42,743 nt of DNA, taken from Bacillota bacterium. GTDB lineage: Bacteria; Bacillota; UBA4882; UBA8346. Shown in pieces: positions 7,984 to 15,927 of this stretch (position 1 is its first letter; each line of letters opens with the position of its first letter). The position numbers and the translations under genes are program-made. The notes under the pieces are model-generated. The model had not been told where the DNA came from. It ran no database searches and saw only the letters and a program-made list of their open reading frames with translations. The DNA lies in the NCBI GenBank assembly GCA_023417475.1, contig JAEZFP010000016.1, forward strand, positions 1 through 42,743, given 5' to 3'.

Positions 7984-8240
7984 TTAATTACCTCCGGTTG
8001 AATATACGGCGCGAGTATTTAGTGTACATCTTCCACGCGACATATTTCCCTCAAATTCGTAAGACAGGCAAATTACCATGGAGTCGGCCACGCCAGCTAC
8101 CGCTCGTGCAAGCAAATTAAGAAAATCAGGTGACGACATCGGCCCAAAAGTTACTTCCAAGGAGATAGTCAGGTAATTTCGCCTTACTTAGTTTGACTAC
8201 TAACCCGGCAAATAATCCAGCGATTTTTATTTTGGCAAAC
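7984..8240 (-). other. Long untranslated leader of the TMEM165/GDT1 gene
   Basis: About 255 bases without a gene separate the transporter from the tRNA-His terminator. On the minus strand there are segments (GGAAGTAAC near 8150, GTCGTCA near 8132, GGCCGAC near 8091) that weakly recall pieces of the yybP-ykoY manganese riboswitch, which often precedes this transporter family. The match is too poor to call a riboswitch. Confidence 0.25.
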
Positions 8241-8263
8241 AAAAAAGGGACTCGCTAGTCCCT
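8241..8263 (-). terminator. Terminator of the tRNA-His transcript
   Basis: The minus strand reads AGGGACT, loop AGCG, AGTCCCT followed by TTTTTTG, 18 bases beyond the tRNA-His 3' end. Confidence 0.85.
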
Positions 8264-8280
8264 GAATCCAAATAAATAAT

Positions 8281-8358
8281 TGGGGTGAACGATGGGAATC
8301 GAACCCACGACCTCCAGGGCCACAACCTGGCGCTCTAACCAACTGAGCTACGTCCACC
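8281..8358 (-). tRNA. tRNA-His (anticodon GTG)
   Basis: The minus-strand cloverleaf has anticodon stem CCAGG/CCTGG around loop TTGTGGC, giving anticodon GTG. A G precedes the acceptor stem opposite discriminator C73, the G-1:C73 identity pair specific to tRNA-His. CCA is encoded. A terminator follows at 8241-8263. The roughly 290 bases between this tRNA and the amylase gene (8359-8652) contain no recognisable gene. Confidence 0.95.
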
Positions 8359-8609
8359 ATCCGTGCAGAAGCTATAATACCACAGAATAAAATCGATGTC
8401 AATCACGCACGGCAAGATATTTCAAGGTAAATTCAGGGATTATTTGCTTCAAGGTTCAATTGGTCCGTTCATCTCGCATTTTTATGATGAAGGCCATAAT
8501 AAAATATATTAAAAAGCGACGATTCTAAAACATTTTTTTTATATATCGCGATCTGTCCCCTTAATTATTATGGCGCTCCACCGTAACCCAAGCGTTAATT
8601 CAAATATTA

Positions 8610-8633
8610 CAGCCGGCAAATGGTTGCCGGCTG
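8610..8633 (-). terminator. Hairpin after the GH13 gene, probable terminator
   Basis: An ACAGCCGGCAA / TTGCCGGCTGT stem with a 2-3 base loop sits 20 bases past the stop codon. The following T content (AATATTTG) is weak. Confidence 0.55.
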
Positions 8634-8652
8634 TTTCATGAATACTCAGGCA

Positions 8653-10074
8653 TTACCGTGAACCCCGTTTAAAGATCCGGACTCCGCCAGGTGGAATCTC
8701 CGGGTAGTTCATACCGGAAAGGCTGCAACCAATCGCGAAGATCGGTTCCCAACCCATATTCCATTCGGCCGGAACTTCCAGGCAACGGCAATCGTGATTC
8801 ATATTGAAACAAGCCAAAATCTGTTCTTTTTTCCCGCTCCGGACAAAACCGTAGATTCCGTCACCAAGATGCAAATCATAATGGCTTCCGGTTTGCAATG
8901 ACTGATACTTGCTACGCAAAGCCGCTAATTGCTTGGTTGTATCCAGTAACGTCTGATCTTGCTGTTCCGGCGTCCAGACCATCGTCTTCCGGCAATCCGG
9001 ATCTTTATCGCCGGTAATCCCAACTTCGTCGCCGTAATACAATGCCGGAACACCCGGATAGGTGAATTGAAAAGCGAGTGCCGCCAACATCTTGCGGCGG
9101 TCTTCGCCGCAATGGGTCAGAAAACGCGGCGTATCATGGCTACCTAAAAGGTTATAAGCGCTTAGCGTATATTCCCAGGGTAAATTATGCCGGACACTGG
9201 CTAAATCCATCCGAAACTGGTCCGCCGTAATTTGGTTTTGGGCAAAATATTTGATCACCGCTTCCCGCCAACGGTAATTCATTACCGCGTCACAACTGTC
9301 GCCTTTTAGCCATTCATGAGCGTCTTCCCAAATCTCGCCGACGATATAGGCTTCCGGATTAATTGATTTCACCAGACGCCGAAATACCTGCCAAAACTCC
9401 ATCTTTACTTCATTGGGAACATCCAATCGCCAACCGTCAATCCCCAGACTGGTCCAAAAGGCAATCACTTTTAATAAATACCGGATTACCTCCGGGTTAT
9501 CATGGTTCAGTTTTGGCAATGAACCAAATCCCCACCACGATTCGTAATTCGGTTTTGGTGATTGCACAATCGGGAAATCATAACAATGATACCAATCCCT
9601 AAAACGGGATTTGGCGCCGCGTTTGATGATGTCCTGAAACGCCCAGAAAGTATCGCCGGTGTGATTGAAAACGCCGTCAAGAATTACGCGAATACCCGCC
9701 TGATGCAACTTACGGACTAATTCTTGAAAAACGCGCAGATCCCCGAATTCCGGTGCAATCTTCAGATAATCTTGCGTATCATATTTATGACTTGATGGCG
9801 ATTGAAAAATCGGGTTCAGATAAACCCCCGTTACGCCGAGTTCCTGAAGATACGGGATTTTTGCGATTATCCCCTTCAAATCACCGCCAAAGAAATTGGT
9901 GATTGTTGGTTTCTCGCCCCATTTTGCACTGTTACTTGGGTCGTTGCCGGTATCCCCGTTATAAAATCGCTCGGGAAATATCTGATAAAAGACCGACCCT
10001 GCGACCCAACTCGGCGGGGTGGATGAAACGGTATCAATGGTTTCATTCAAAATTCGAAACTCCGGTTGGCTCAC
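8653..10074 (-). CDS. Intracellular alpha-glucan hydrolase, GH13 (cyclomaltodextrinase/neopullulanase-like)
   Basis: The roughly 473-residue protein is a GH13 alpha-amylase-family enzyme that cleaves or transfers alpha-1,4/1,6-glucosidic bonds. The four conserved regions are visible: DGVFNH, GWRLDVPNE (Asp nucleophile), EIW (Glu acid/base) and LLGSHDTPR. VFYQIFPERF and the short TIM-barrel layout resemble the neopullulanase/cyclomaltodextrinase subfamily but without its N-terminal dimerisation domain. No signal peptide is present, so it should act on maltodextrins or glycogen fragments in the cytoplasm. GTG at 10074 was chosen because GGGGTG lies 6 bases upstream; the earlier GTG at 10083 overlaps it. 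It stands alone between a hairpin terminator and a 400-base gene-free stretch. Confidence 0.9.
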   Translation of the reverse strand: MSQPEFRILNETIDTVSSTPPSWVAGSVFYQIFPERFYNGDTGNDPSNSAKWGEKPTITNFFGGDLKGIIAKIPYLQELGVTGVYLNPIFQSPSSHKYDTQDYLKIAPEFGDLRVFQELVRKLHQAGIRVILDGVFNHTGDTFWAFQDIIKRGAKSRFRDWYHCYDFPIVQSPKPNYESWWGFGSLPKLNHDNPEVIRYLLKVIAFWTSLGIDGWRLDVPNEVKMEFWQVFRRLVKSINPEAYIVGEIWEDAHEWLKGDSCDAVMNYRWREAVIKYFAQNQITADQFRMDLASVRHNLPWEYTLSAYNLLGSHDTPRFLTHCGEDRRKMLAALAFQFTYPGVPALYYGDEVGITGDKDPDCRKTMVWTPEQQDQTLLDTTKQLAALRSKYQSLQTGSHYDLHLGDGIYGFVRSGKKEQILACFNMNHDCRCLEVPAEWNMGWEPIFAIGCSLSGMNYPEIPPGGVRIFKRGSR

Positions 10075-10154
10075 AAATATCACCCCATCACATTTTGTTA
10101 TGTATACAATACAAGATATTGATGATTTCGACTACCGGTAAATACCGGGTGATT

Positions 10155-10265
10155 TGACATCGCCTCAAGTAAAAAAAATCTCCGGTATCACCACCGCCCA
10201 AGCCTGTTTGCCCGTCCTGTCTGCAATCGCAGCATCAATGCTTTGGGCGGTATCATTTTGTAACA
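10155..10265 (-). repeat. Intergenic imperfect inverted repeat
   Basis: The arms ACCGCCCAAAGC and GCTTGGGCGGT (minus strand) enclose about 35 bases and are followed by GGTGATACCGGAGA and then eight T residues. It could be a terminator-like or structured RNA element between the flavoprotein and amylase genes. No coding potential was found. Confidence 0.4.
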
Positions 10266-10325
10266 TCGCTATTTCAGGAAAACCTGCCAAAGATTACTGG
10301 CATAAGTCTGCTATTCAAATAAAAA

Positions 10326-10484
10326 ATAAGACCTTTCGCGCCGGTCAAGCGTAGCATTCCAGTCTTAGCCACTTTGACGGTTAAAAAGGTCATAAGTATT
10401 TGTTACTGTTTACGGCAAGACACGGCGCCGCTCCCTTGGCTGCTCTGACGACACTCCGCCAGGTCGCAACAGAGAGTGCGCCGC
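10326..10484. other. Structured gene-free stretch downstream of the flavoprotein gene
   Basis: Two imperfect foldable segments are visible: GACCTTT...AAAGGTC with an inner GGTCAA/TTGAC pair (about 10330-10394), and a GC-rich segment with GGCGCC and CACTC/GAGTG pairs (about 10418-10484). It may end the flavoprotein transcript, but there is no clean T tract, and no gene was found. Confidence 0.3.
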
Positions 10485-11348
10485 TTACGGTTTAGAAACG
10501 TTTTTGGTATCCAAGTAATGAACCGCGCTTAAGGCCGCCACTTGGCCCTGACCAACCGCCCGACTGATTTGCCAAGGTTTTCCGGTGCAATCCCCCGCCG
10601 CAAATACGCCCGGAAGATTGGTCCGCTGTTCCGAATCGGCCACAATCAATCCTCCGTTAGTCGCAACTCCTGTCAACAACTGATCCACCGGACGATTGGC
10701 GCGCTCGATAAAAACCCCGTCCACCAAATACTCGTCGGTAGTTGTTTTTAACATTTCCACCCGGTCAGTCCCGACAATTGTCAAGGGTTTCCCGGAAATT
10801 ACCGTCAACCGCGGATCCAATTCCGAGCTGACTTTATATTGGGGTAAAAAATAAACTTTCGCGCAAACTTCCGCTAAAAAAGCCGCTTCGCTCTCCGCTT
10901 CGGGAATGTAACCAATCAGGACGACGGTCTTGCCTTTAAAAAACATCCCGTCACAGGTAGCGCAGTAACTGACACCGTGTCCGGTCAAGCGGTTTTCTCC
11001 TTCAATGTCGGTACCCAACGAAATTCCGGTAGCGACAACCACTGTTAGGGCTTGTACCGCATTTTCCCGCCCGAATAAATGATAACTGTCGTCTTCCTGA
11101 TAGACTGTTTGGATCTCATCCTTCAGAAAAACCGTTCCCAGATCCGCGGCATGAGCTCGCATCTTAACCGCCAATTCTTCTCCGGTGATTTCGGGAATTC
11201 CAAGATAATTATCGATCCGGTGGGATTGGACCAACTTCGAACTGTAGGTCTCTTTGGAAATAACCACCGTATTTTTATTCCGGCGTCTGGCGTTGATCGC
11301 TGCCGCGAGCCCGGCCGGCCCCGCCCCAATAATGGCAATATCGTACAT
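10485..11348 (-). CDS. Thioredoxin reductase-like FAD/NAD(P)-dependent oxidoreductase
   Basis: The 287-residue protein has the layout of a low-molecular-weight thioredoxin reductase. It has an N-terminal FAD-binding GAGPAG motif (residues 8-13), the redox-active CATC within SYCATCDGMFF, a degenerate NAD(P) site (VVLIGYIPEAESEAAF) and the FAD-contacting GVFAAGDC motif near the end. It would pass electrons from a reduced pyridine nucleotide to a thioredoxin-like partner. The NAD(P) loop reads GYIPEA rather than GxGxxA, so cofactor choice may be unusual; ferredoxin- or deazaflavin-linked homologues exist. GGAGGT lies 7 bases before the ATG at 11348. No thioredoxin gene is adjacent. Confidence 0.88.
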   Translation of the reverse strand: MYDIAIIGAGPAGLAAAINARRRNKNTVVISKETYSSKLVQSHRIDNYLGIPEITGEELAVKMRAHAADLGTVFLKDEIQTVYQEDDSYHLFGRENAVQALTVVVATGISLGTDIEGENRLTGHGVSYCATCDGMFFKGKTVVLIGYIPEAESEAAFLAEVCAKVYFLPQYKVSSELDPRLTVISGKPLTIVGTDRVEMLKTTTDEYLVDGVFIERANRPVDQLLTGVATNGGLIVADSEQRTNLPGVFAAGDCTGKPWQISRAVGQGQVAALSAVHYLDTKNVSKP

Positions 11349-11718
11349 AAAAAAACCTCCTACTTGACTGCGCCGTATTCTCCTTGAAACCGTCGGTAAA
11401 TTCAATTTATTATCGCATGGTTGACCGTTCCAAGCAAGTTACAATCCAATGTCGCTTCCAGCCACTTTCTGGAGCGATCCGGAAATCCGACCTGATTCGG
11501 GTAACACCGCCCCTCATTAAGCAAAAAGCTTGATTGCCTAAACCGGTTATTGGAATATACTATCCCTATGAAAATTGATTTTATTAGAATTGTACCGTAT
11601 TCCAATTTCCCTTTCTCATTTTTTATGATACCATAGAAATGGTGCGATTCTGGACAGTTGTTCCACACCGCCTAAGGTTGAACGGTGTTCTTACTTTATG
11701 ATAAAGGAGTCAATTTTA

Positions 11719-12321
11719 GTGCTTTACAAAATTTTCCGGTTTTTATTCTATTGTATTTTAAAAATTGTTTCCCGCTTAACCATTTACGGGGGTGCGAATA
11801 TTCCCTCGTCCGGCCCGGTTATTTTGGTCTCCAACCATATTAGCAACTGGGACCCGATGATTGTTGGAATTTCCGCCAATCGCCAAGTTCATTTTATTGC
11901 CAAAGAGGAATTATTTAAATTCCCTCCCTTACGCTATTTGATGCTGGCTTGGGGAGCAATGCCGGTGAAACGGGGCCGCGGTGACCGGGAGGTAATCGCC
12001 AAATCGTTGGAGGTTCTCAAAGACCAAAAAATCCTCGGCATTTTCATTGAAGGTACCCGCAATAAAGTTGACCCCGACCGGATGCAAAAACCGCAACCCG
12101 GCGCAGCGATGCTGACGCTAAAAAGCGGCGCCGCGGTCGTACCGATGCTGGTGACCAATTCGCATCGGATCAGCCGTTTTAGTAAAGTAGAGGTTTTTAT
12201 CGGCAAACCCATTACGTTCAACATGAATCCGGAGCAAGATAAGAAAGCTCTATATTCAGATATCAGTCAAACGATTGTTAATGCCATTGAAGCCTTACGT
12301 GACGCAAAAAAAGGAGCTTAA
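11719..12321 (+). CDS. plsC: 1-acyl-sn-glycerol-3-phosphate acyltransferase family protein (PlsC-like)
   Basis: The 200-residue membrane-associated acyltransferase should add the second acyl chain to lysophosphatidic acid in phospholipid synthesis. It has one N-terminal hydrophobic segment, the catalytic NHxSxxD box as NHISNWD, the PVKRGRGD phosphate-binding motif and the FIEGTR motif. Length is normal for short Firmicutes PlsC proteins. GTG at 11719 was chosen because AAAGGAG (11703-11709) sits 9 bases before it; the ATG at 11698 lies ahead of that RBS. The 3' end of the gene forms one arm of the unusual terminator at 12306-12464. Confidence 0.88.
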   Translation: MLYKIFRFLFYCILKIVSRLTIYGGANIPSSGPVILVSNHISNWDPMIVGISANRQVHFIAKEELFKFPPLRYLMLAWGAMPVKRGRGDREVIAKSLEVLKDQKILGIFIEGTRNKVDPDRMQKPQPGAAMLTLKSGAAVVPMLVTNSHRISRFSKVEVFIGKPITFNMNPEQDKKALYSDISQTIVNAIEALRDAKKGA

Positions 12322-12464
12322 AACACCAAGCCACCGAAAAACCTCCGCTCTGATAGATTGACCTACAATAGTGAGTAGCTTGTTTTAGGCTATCAATATA
12401 TTGTAGGTCAACATTATTTCGAGCAGTTTTTCAGTGGCCTCTTGAACCATAAGCTCCTTTTTTA
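12306..12464. repeat. Giant nested palindrome between convergent plsC and hpf
   Basis: The outer arms AAAAAAGGAGCTTA (including the plsC stop) and TAAGCTCCTTTTTT look like an ordinary terminator stem. Inside sits a second near-perfect inverted repeat, 12330-12438, with arms of about 40 bases: GCCACYGAAAAAC at the ends and TTGACCTACAATA next to a 28-base centre. The whole could fold into one hairpin and serve both converging genes. The inner palindrome has the form of a small mobile or repeat element inserted in a terminator loop. Confidence 0.75.
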
Positions 12465-12499
12465 CTGACTATGCTCTGACTTATATGTTTTTAACGGTT

Positions 12500-13027
12500 T
12501 TAAAACTCGGGTTCGATCAAACCATAATTGCCGTCTTTCCGGCGGTAGACAACATTGACTTCATCCGTTTCGCTATTGGAGAAGACATAGAAATCATGGC
12601 CTAACAGATCCATCTGCATGACTGCCTCTTCGACGGACATCGGCTTCATCGCAAACCGTTTGGTGCGCTGAATCACCGGCGCCGGCGCCTCCTCTTGGGT
12701 CGGAACCGATGTGAGAATAACTTGATTTTCTTCCCGAAGTCTCCGGTTGATCCGGGTTTTAAATTTTCGAATTTGACGTTCAATCTTATCCACCGCGCCA
12801 TCAATTGATCCATACATATCATTGGTTTTCTCTTCCCCGCGCAGTAGCAACCCATCCACTTGAACGGTAATGTCCACAACATGTTTGCCCCGTTCCGTGC
12901 TCATTGTCACCTGGGCTCCAATCGGGTTCTTTTCAAAAAATTTGCTGATTTTGGCGACCTTCTTTTCGGAATAATCGCGCAGAGCCGGAGTTACATCGAC
13001 ATTTTTACCCTTAATATTTACTAACAT
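12500..13027 (-). CDS. hpf: Ribosome hibernation promoting factor, long form
   Basis: The 175-residue protein matches long HPF/YvyD. An N-terminal S30AE/RaiA-type domain (about 1-100, with TPALRDYSEKKVAKISKFF and HVVDITVQVDG) binds the 30S decoding site. A C-terminal domain (about 120-175, with RTKRFAMKPMSVEEAVMQM and VVYRRKDGNYGLIEP) dimerises and joins two ribosomes into inactive 100S particles in stationary phase. The long form is usual in Firmicutes. AAAGGAGGT precedes the ATG. A leader of over 300 bases (13028-13363) lies between it and the next gene. Confidence 0.95.
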   Translation of the reverse strand: MLVNIKGKNVDVTPALRDYSEKKVAKISKFFEKNPIGAQVTMSTERGKHVVDITVQVDGLLLRGEEKTNDMYGSIDGAVDKIERQIRKFKTRINRRLREENQVILTSVPTQEEAPAPVIQRTKRFAMKPMSVEEAVMQMDLLGHDFYVFSNSETDEVNVVYRRKDGNYGLIEPEF

Positions 13028-13363
13028 TGAAAAAACCTCCTTTGGTCGATGGATATTAATTATTTCGGCAGATTCACCAAATTAATCAAGGGATTTTCTT
13101 TCATACCATAATCGATTGATTGAACACAAGTATGGGTCCGATAACTCCGGGGTGGAATCGCAGATCTCCGATAGTGTTACCGGATTGCCGCCTCAATTAT
13201 CAGCCTTGCCAATTGGTGATCGCCATCTCAAATTCGTTTCCAATAATTACCTGGCGTCTGATTGGCAGGATTCGCTCCGGCGTTTTTTTTACATCGGCTT
13301 CTTGTGTATATATAACGTATCTTCACCCCAAATCCTCTCAATCTTTGGCGAAAAAATCAAATT
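13028..13363. other. Gene-free stretch upstream of hpf
   Basis: No credible coding region is seen. A 9-bp stem (TCCGATAAC at 13137-13145 with GTTACCGGA at 13176-13184) could form in the hpf leader RNA. Promoter hexamers were not clear. Confidence 0.3.
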
Positions 13364-13425
13364 GTAAAAAAATACTTGCACCGTAACGCTCTCTATATGG
13401 TACGAGAACATCCGGCGCAAGTATT
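13364..13425 (-). terminator. Terminator of the DUF1540 gene
   Basis: The minus strand has a 13-position stem (AATACTTGCGCCG with CGGTGCAAGTATT, one mismatch) around a 29-base loop, followed by seven T residues, 38 bases after the DUF1540 stop codon. Confidence 0.7.
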
Positions 13426-13463
13426 CTTCATTAAACCCCCGCAAAGTTAGTCCAAACCAAATT

Positions 13464-13649
13464 TCACTTTGGTACAAATGTTTGACAGCAAGTTTCCATG
13501 GAAGTCTGGGCTTTTTTTGACCCGTCCAACGAGCCAATTTCCATGTCGGATGCGCCCAGGTTGTTGTCAACTTTGATCTCTTCCGCTTGACAGACTTTGC
13601 CCGCTTCATTATACTTACAGCTGCTAACATCACATTTGATGCGGTTCAT
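13464..13649 (-). CDS. DUF1540 domain protein
   Basis: The 61-residue protein belongs to DUF1540, a short Cys-rich family common in spore-forming Firmicutes. Cysteines are at CDVSSC, then VC, and a CC pair near the C-terminus, suggesting a metal site or disulfides. Function is unknown. The start at 13649 follows GGAGGTGG at good spacing; ten in-frame upstream codons have no RBS and were dropped. It lies 73 bases after the glucosaminidase gene on the same strand and ends at a strong hairpin terminator. Confidence 0.85.
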   Translation of the reverse strand: MNRIKCDVSSCKYNEAGKVCQAEEIKVDNNLGASDMEIGSLDGSKKAQTSMETCCQTFVPK

Positions 13650-13722
13650 TATACCACCTCCAGCCTTATTATCCGCCACCCCTTCCGCACTTATACACGG
13701 GAAACGGAAATCGTCTTGGAAG

Positions 13723-14640
13723 TTAAATCAAGCCCCAATAATCCATTAGGGAAATCAATTTTGCCGCATATTTGGAATCCGTAGCGTATCCAGCTGCGGC
13801 AATGGCTTTCGCAAACTCTTGGGGGGTTTTCGTTTTAAAAGCCGGGGCATACCGTTTATTATCGATCAAAAACTGACTATGACCCTGGACCGAGTCGGCA
13901 AAAGAAACATACGCTTTAAATTGCGACATGACCTTTTCCCAGGTTCCGCTGGAGTTTTCCTCCCAACTATACGCCTGCACCGATCCGGCGGGACCAACTC
14001 CTTTAATTCCGAAAAGATTATAACTGTATCTGCCGGTAGCTTGATCAACGGGGATCGCTTTGCCATAATCCGATTCTAAAATCGCCTGCGCCGTGGTTAG
14101 TGCCGCCGGTACCGTTGTGTCGCGCTCATCCAAAATTGCGTAATAATGCACTGCATAGACAAAATCGGCTTTCTCGGCTTCAGCGGTAATTTCAAGATTG
14201 ATTCCTTCCTGTCCGGCAGTTCTTATAAGCGTACGAAAGGTTTGGCGCTCATAAACCGCCTTTTTTAAACCTGCCATCGTCGTAGAATCAAATTGCCCAT
14301 TGACCTCCAAATGACTAATCCTTTGAAACAACTTCAGTCCGCTGCCAGTGACCGAACCGGCGACACCGTCGACACCGTTGCGGTTCGGCCCAAAAGCGCC
14401 AATGGGAAACTCCAGCACACGTAAATAACTCTGCCCCAAAATTACCGTTGGGTCACCGGTAACCCCTTTGGCCGCCGCTTGGAGTTTCGCTTCAATATCG
14501 GAAACATTGTTTTGATCACCCCCGGGTTGACCTCCTGTGCCCGTATCGGTGTGCCCGCTACCGATAAATTTTCGCATAACGTTTAGCACCGCTGCCCATA
14601 ACTCCTGAAGAAAAGCCCAAACCTTTTTCTCCTGATCCAC
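13723..14640 (-). CDS. Glucosaminidase-domain peptidoglycan hydrolase
   Basis: The roughly 305-residue protein has a C-terminal glucosaminidase (FlgJ/LytG-type, GH73) domain that cuts glycan strands of peptidoglycan. The catalytic Glu is in AQAILESDYG, followed by the NLFGIKG motif and the DSVQGHSQFL and AIAAAGYATDSKYA repeats typical of the family. The middle part (about 50-125, with GVDGVAGSVTGSGLKLFQ) resembles a peptidoglycan-binding or Cpl-7-like module, tentatively. No signal peptide is visible; the N-terminus has only a short amphipathic segment, so export is unexplained and a spore or phage-like lysis role is possible. GTG at 14640 is favoured over GTG at 14649 because AGGAG abuts the latter. 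Confidence 0.85.
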   Translation of the reverse strand: MDQEKKVWAFLQELWAAVLNVMRKFIGSGHTDTGTGGQPGGDQNNVSDIEAKLQAAAKGVTGDPTVILGQSYLRVLEFPIGAFGPNRNGVDGVAGSVTGSGLKLFQRISHLEVNGQFDSTTMAGLKKAVYERQTFRTLIRTAGQEGINLEITAEAEKADFVYAVHYYAILDERDTTVPAALTTAQAILESDYGKAIPVDQATGRYSYNLFGIKGVGPAGSVQAYSWEENSSGTWEKVMSQFKAYVSFADSVQGHSQFLIDNKRYAPAFKTKTPQEFAKAIAAAGYATDSKYAAKLISLMDYWGLI

Positions 14641-14834
14641 CCAATCCACTCTCCTGTGCTTCTATCTTTGGTATAATATATTCCAAAGGCACAGCGACGG
14701 TCACGACTTCCGGCAGGGCTCTTTACCAGTTTATGAACACTTAACCGCCAACCTTGTTTACAGGTGCGTTTAATATTAAAATTGGAGATAGTCAAAACGC
14801 AATCAAAATCCTTGTCAGCAACGGAGGTTTACCA

Positions 14835-15383
14835 ATGAAAATAGGTGTTGTCAGCGATACCCATGGCTCGATTACCGCCTGGCAAAAGGCTTTTTCTTTA
14901 CTTAGCGATTGTCAATTGATCATTCATTGCGGGGATGTTCTCTATCACGGTCCGCGCAATCCCCTGCCCGAAGGGTATCAACCGCAGGAACTGGTTGGGG
15001 CTTTGAATGCCATGACCATTCCAATGGTCTATGCCAAAGGAAACTGTGATGCCGATGTCGATCAAATGCTGCTCGAGTATCCGATCGAAGCGCCGTATGT
15101 CCATCTCATCCTTGATGGAATCCGGATCTTGGTTCATCACGGTCATCAATTTGATGAGGAGACAATTCCGGCTAAGCTAATCCGGGACAACGGGTTAGTC
15201 ATCTCCGGTCACACTCATCTACCGGGCATCCGCCAAAAAGGGGAAACTGTCTTTTTAAACCCGGGTAGTCCCGCCTTGCCCAAAAACACTCCCAAAGTGC
15301 CAACCGCAGCGAAAATCATCGACCGTCGGATCGAGATTATTGATTTGAATGACGGTTCGGTGATCCAGTCGATCCGTATGTAG
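14835..15383 (+). CDS. yfcE: YfcE/MJ0936 family phosphodiesterase
   Basis: The 182-residue calcineurin-like metallophosphoesterase hydrolyses phosphodiesters using two metal ions. All ligand motifs are present: SDTHG near the N-terminus, HCGDV, AKGNCD, the VHHGH segment and GHTH. Length and the final NPGSPALPKN block fit YfcE/YsnB proteins; the natural substrate of the family is unknown. The start at 14835 follows CGGAGGT at good spacing; 27 in-frame upstream codons are unsupported. It is divergent from the glucosaminidase gene. Confidence 0.92.
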   Translation: MKIGVVSDTHGSITAWQKAFSLLSDCQLIIHCGDVLYHGPRNPLPEGYQPQELVGALNAMTIPMVYAKGNCDADVDQMLLEYPIEAPYVHLILDGIRILVHHGHQFDEETIPAKLIRDNGLVISGHTHLPGIRQKGETVFLNPGSPALPKNTPKVPTAAKIIDRRIEIIDLNDGSVIQSIRM

Positions 15384-15576
15384 GGATCGCGATTGATAAT
15401 TGTCGAAAAATGATGATTTTTAAAAGAAAACAGTCATTAACAAGACTTAACCGGATAATTTCCGTATTTATCGTCATTTTTGAAATTCAAGAAAAATAAT
15501 AATCCGCCCGACAATTTTTATAGCACGTTCAGGTTGGCGGTCATGGTAGCCAACGCAAGCGTTGTAGAAGAACTAA

Positions 15577-15621
15577 TGTTAAACATCTATGGAAAACCAC
15601 CCACATTAACAATGTTTAACA
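15577..15621. promoter_or_regulatory. Perfect inverted repeat upstream of a small ORF, possible operator
   Basis: TGTTAAACAT (15577-15586) and ATGTTTAACA (15612-15621) are perfect inverted copies with 25 bases between them, ending 26 bases before the start of the 35-codon ORF. The form suggests a two-site operator or an RNA stem. Confidence 0.4.
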
Positions 15622-15647
15622 CAACTTCATGAAAGGGGCGTTTCCCA

Positions 15648-15755
15648 ATGTTCAAATGGATTCAGGGGATCTTTTCCCAATGGGGCGAACGAAAGACATT
15701 AGGTTATGAGATTCAGTTCTATCCTGGGGGAACCAAATTCAAAAAGATTAAATAA
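15648..15755 (+). CDS. Possible 35-residue small basic protein
   Basis: An ATG-initiated ORF of 35 codons begins MFKWIQGIFSQWGERK and ends KFKKIK. It has an AAAGGGG about 10 bases upstream and a hairpin terminator (15777-15808) shortly after. The N-terminal half is amphipathic and aromatic, the C-terminus strongly basic, so membrane or RNA association is possible. I do not recognise the family. Support is the RBS, the terminator, the upstream inverted repeat and a clean reading frame in an otherwise gene-free 540 bases; it has not been tested for conservation. Confidence 0.5.
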   Translation: MFKWIQGIFSQWGERKTLGYEIQFYPGGTKFKKIK

Positions 15756-15776
15756 GCTCGCGATTGGAGCTAAAAT

Positions 15777-15808
15777 AAGCCACCCTAACCGGTGGCTTGT
15801 TAATTTTC
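15777..15808 (+). terminator. Terminator after the 35-codon ORF
   Basis: AAGCCACC / GGTGGCTT stem, 6-base loop, then GTTAATTTT, 21 bases after the small ORF. Confidence 0.65.
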
Positions 15809-15927
15809 AATTTTTGAAAATACTATCACCGATGTTGAAAAATTACCAGGCAGATTATAAAATATCGTTATACGCTTTAACCGTTTAGCTTCTTGGACTC
15901 TTGCGAATCCGGAAATGAGGGCCATAC

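Noticed and set aside
10154..10354. 66-codon plus-strand reading frame
   Set aside because: No RBS, lies across inverted repeats, no recognisable domain.
13116..13386. Two overlapping plus-strand reading frames upstream of hpf
   Set aside because: They run into the DUF1540 terminator, have no RBS and show no domain pattern.
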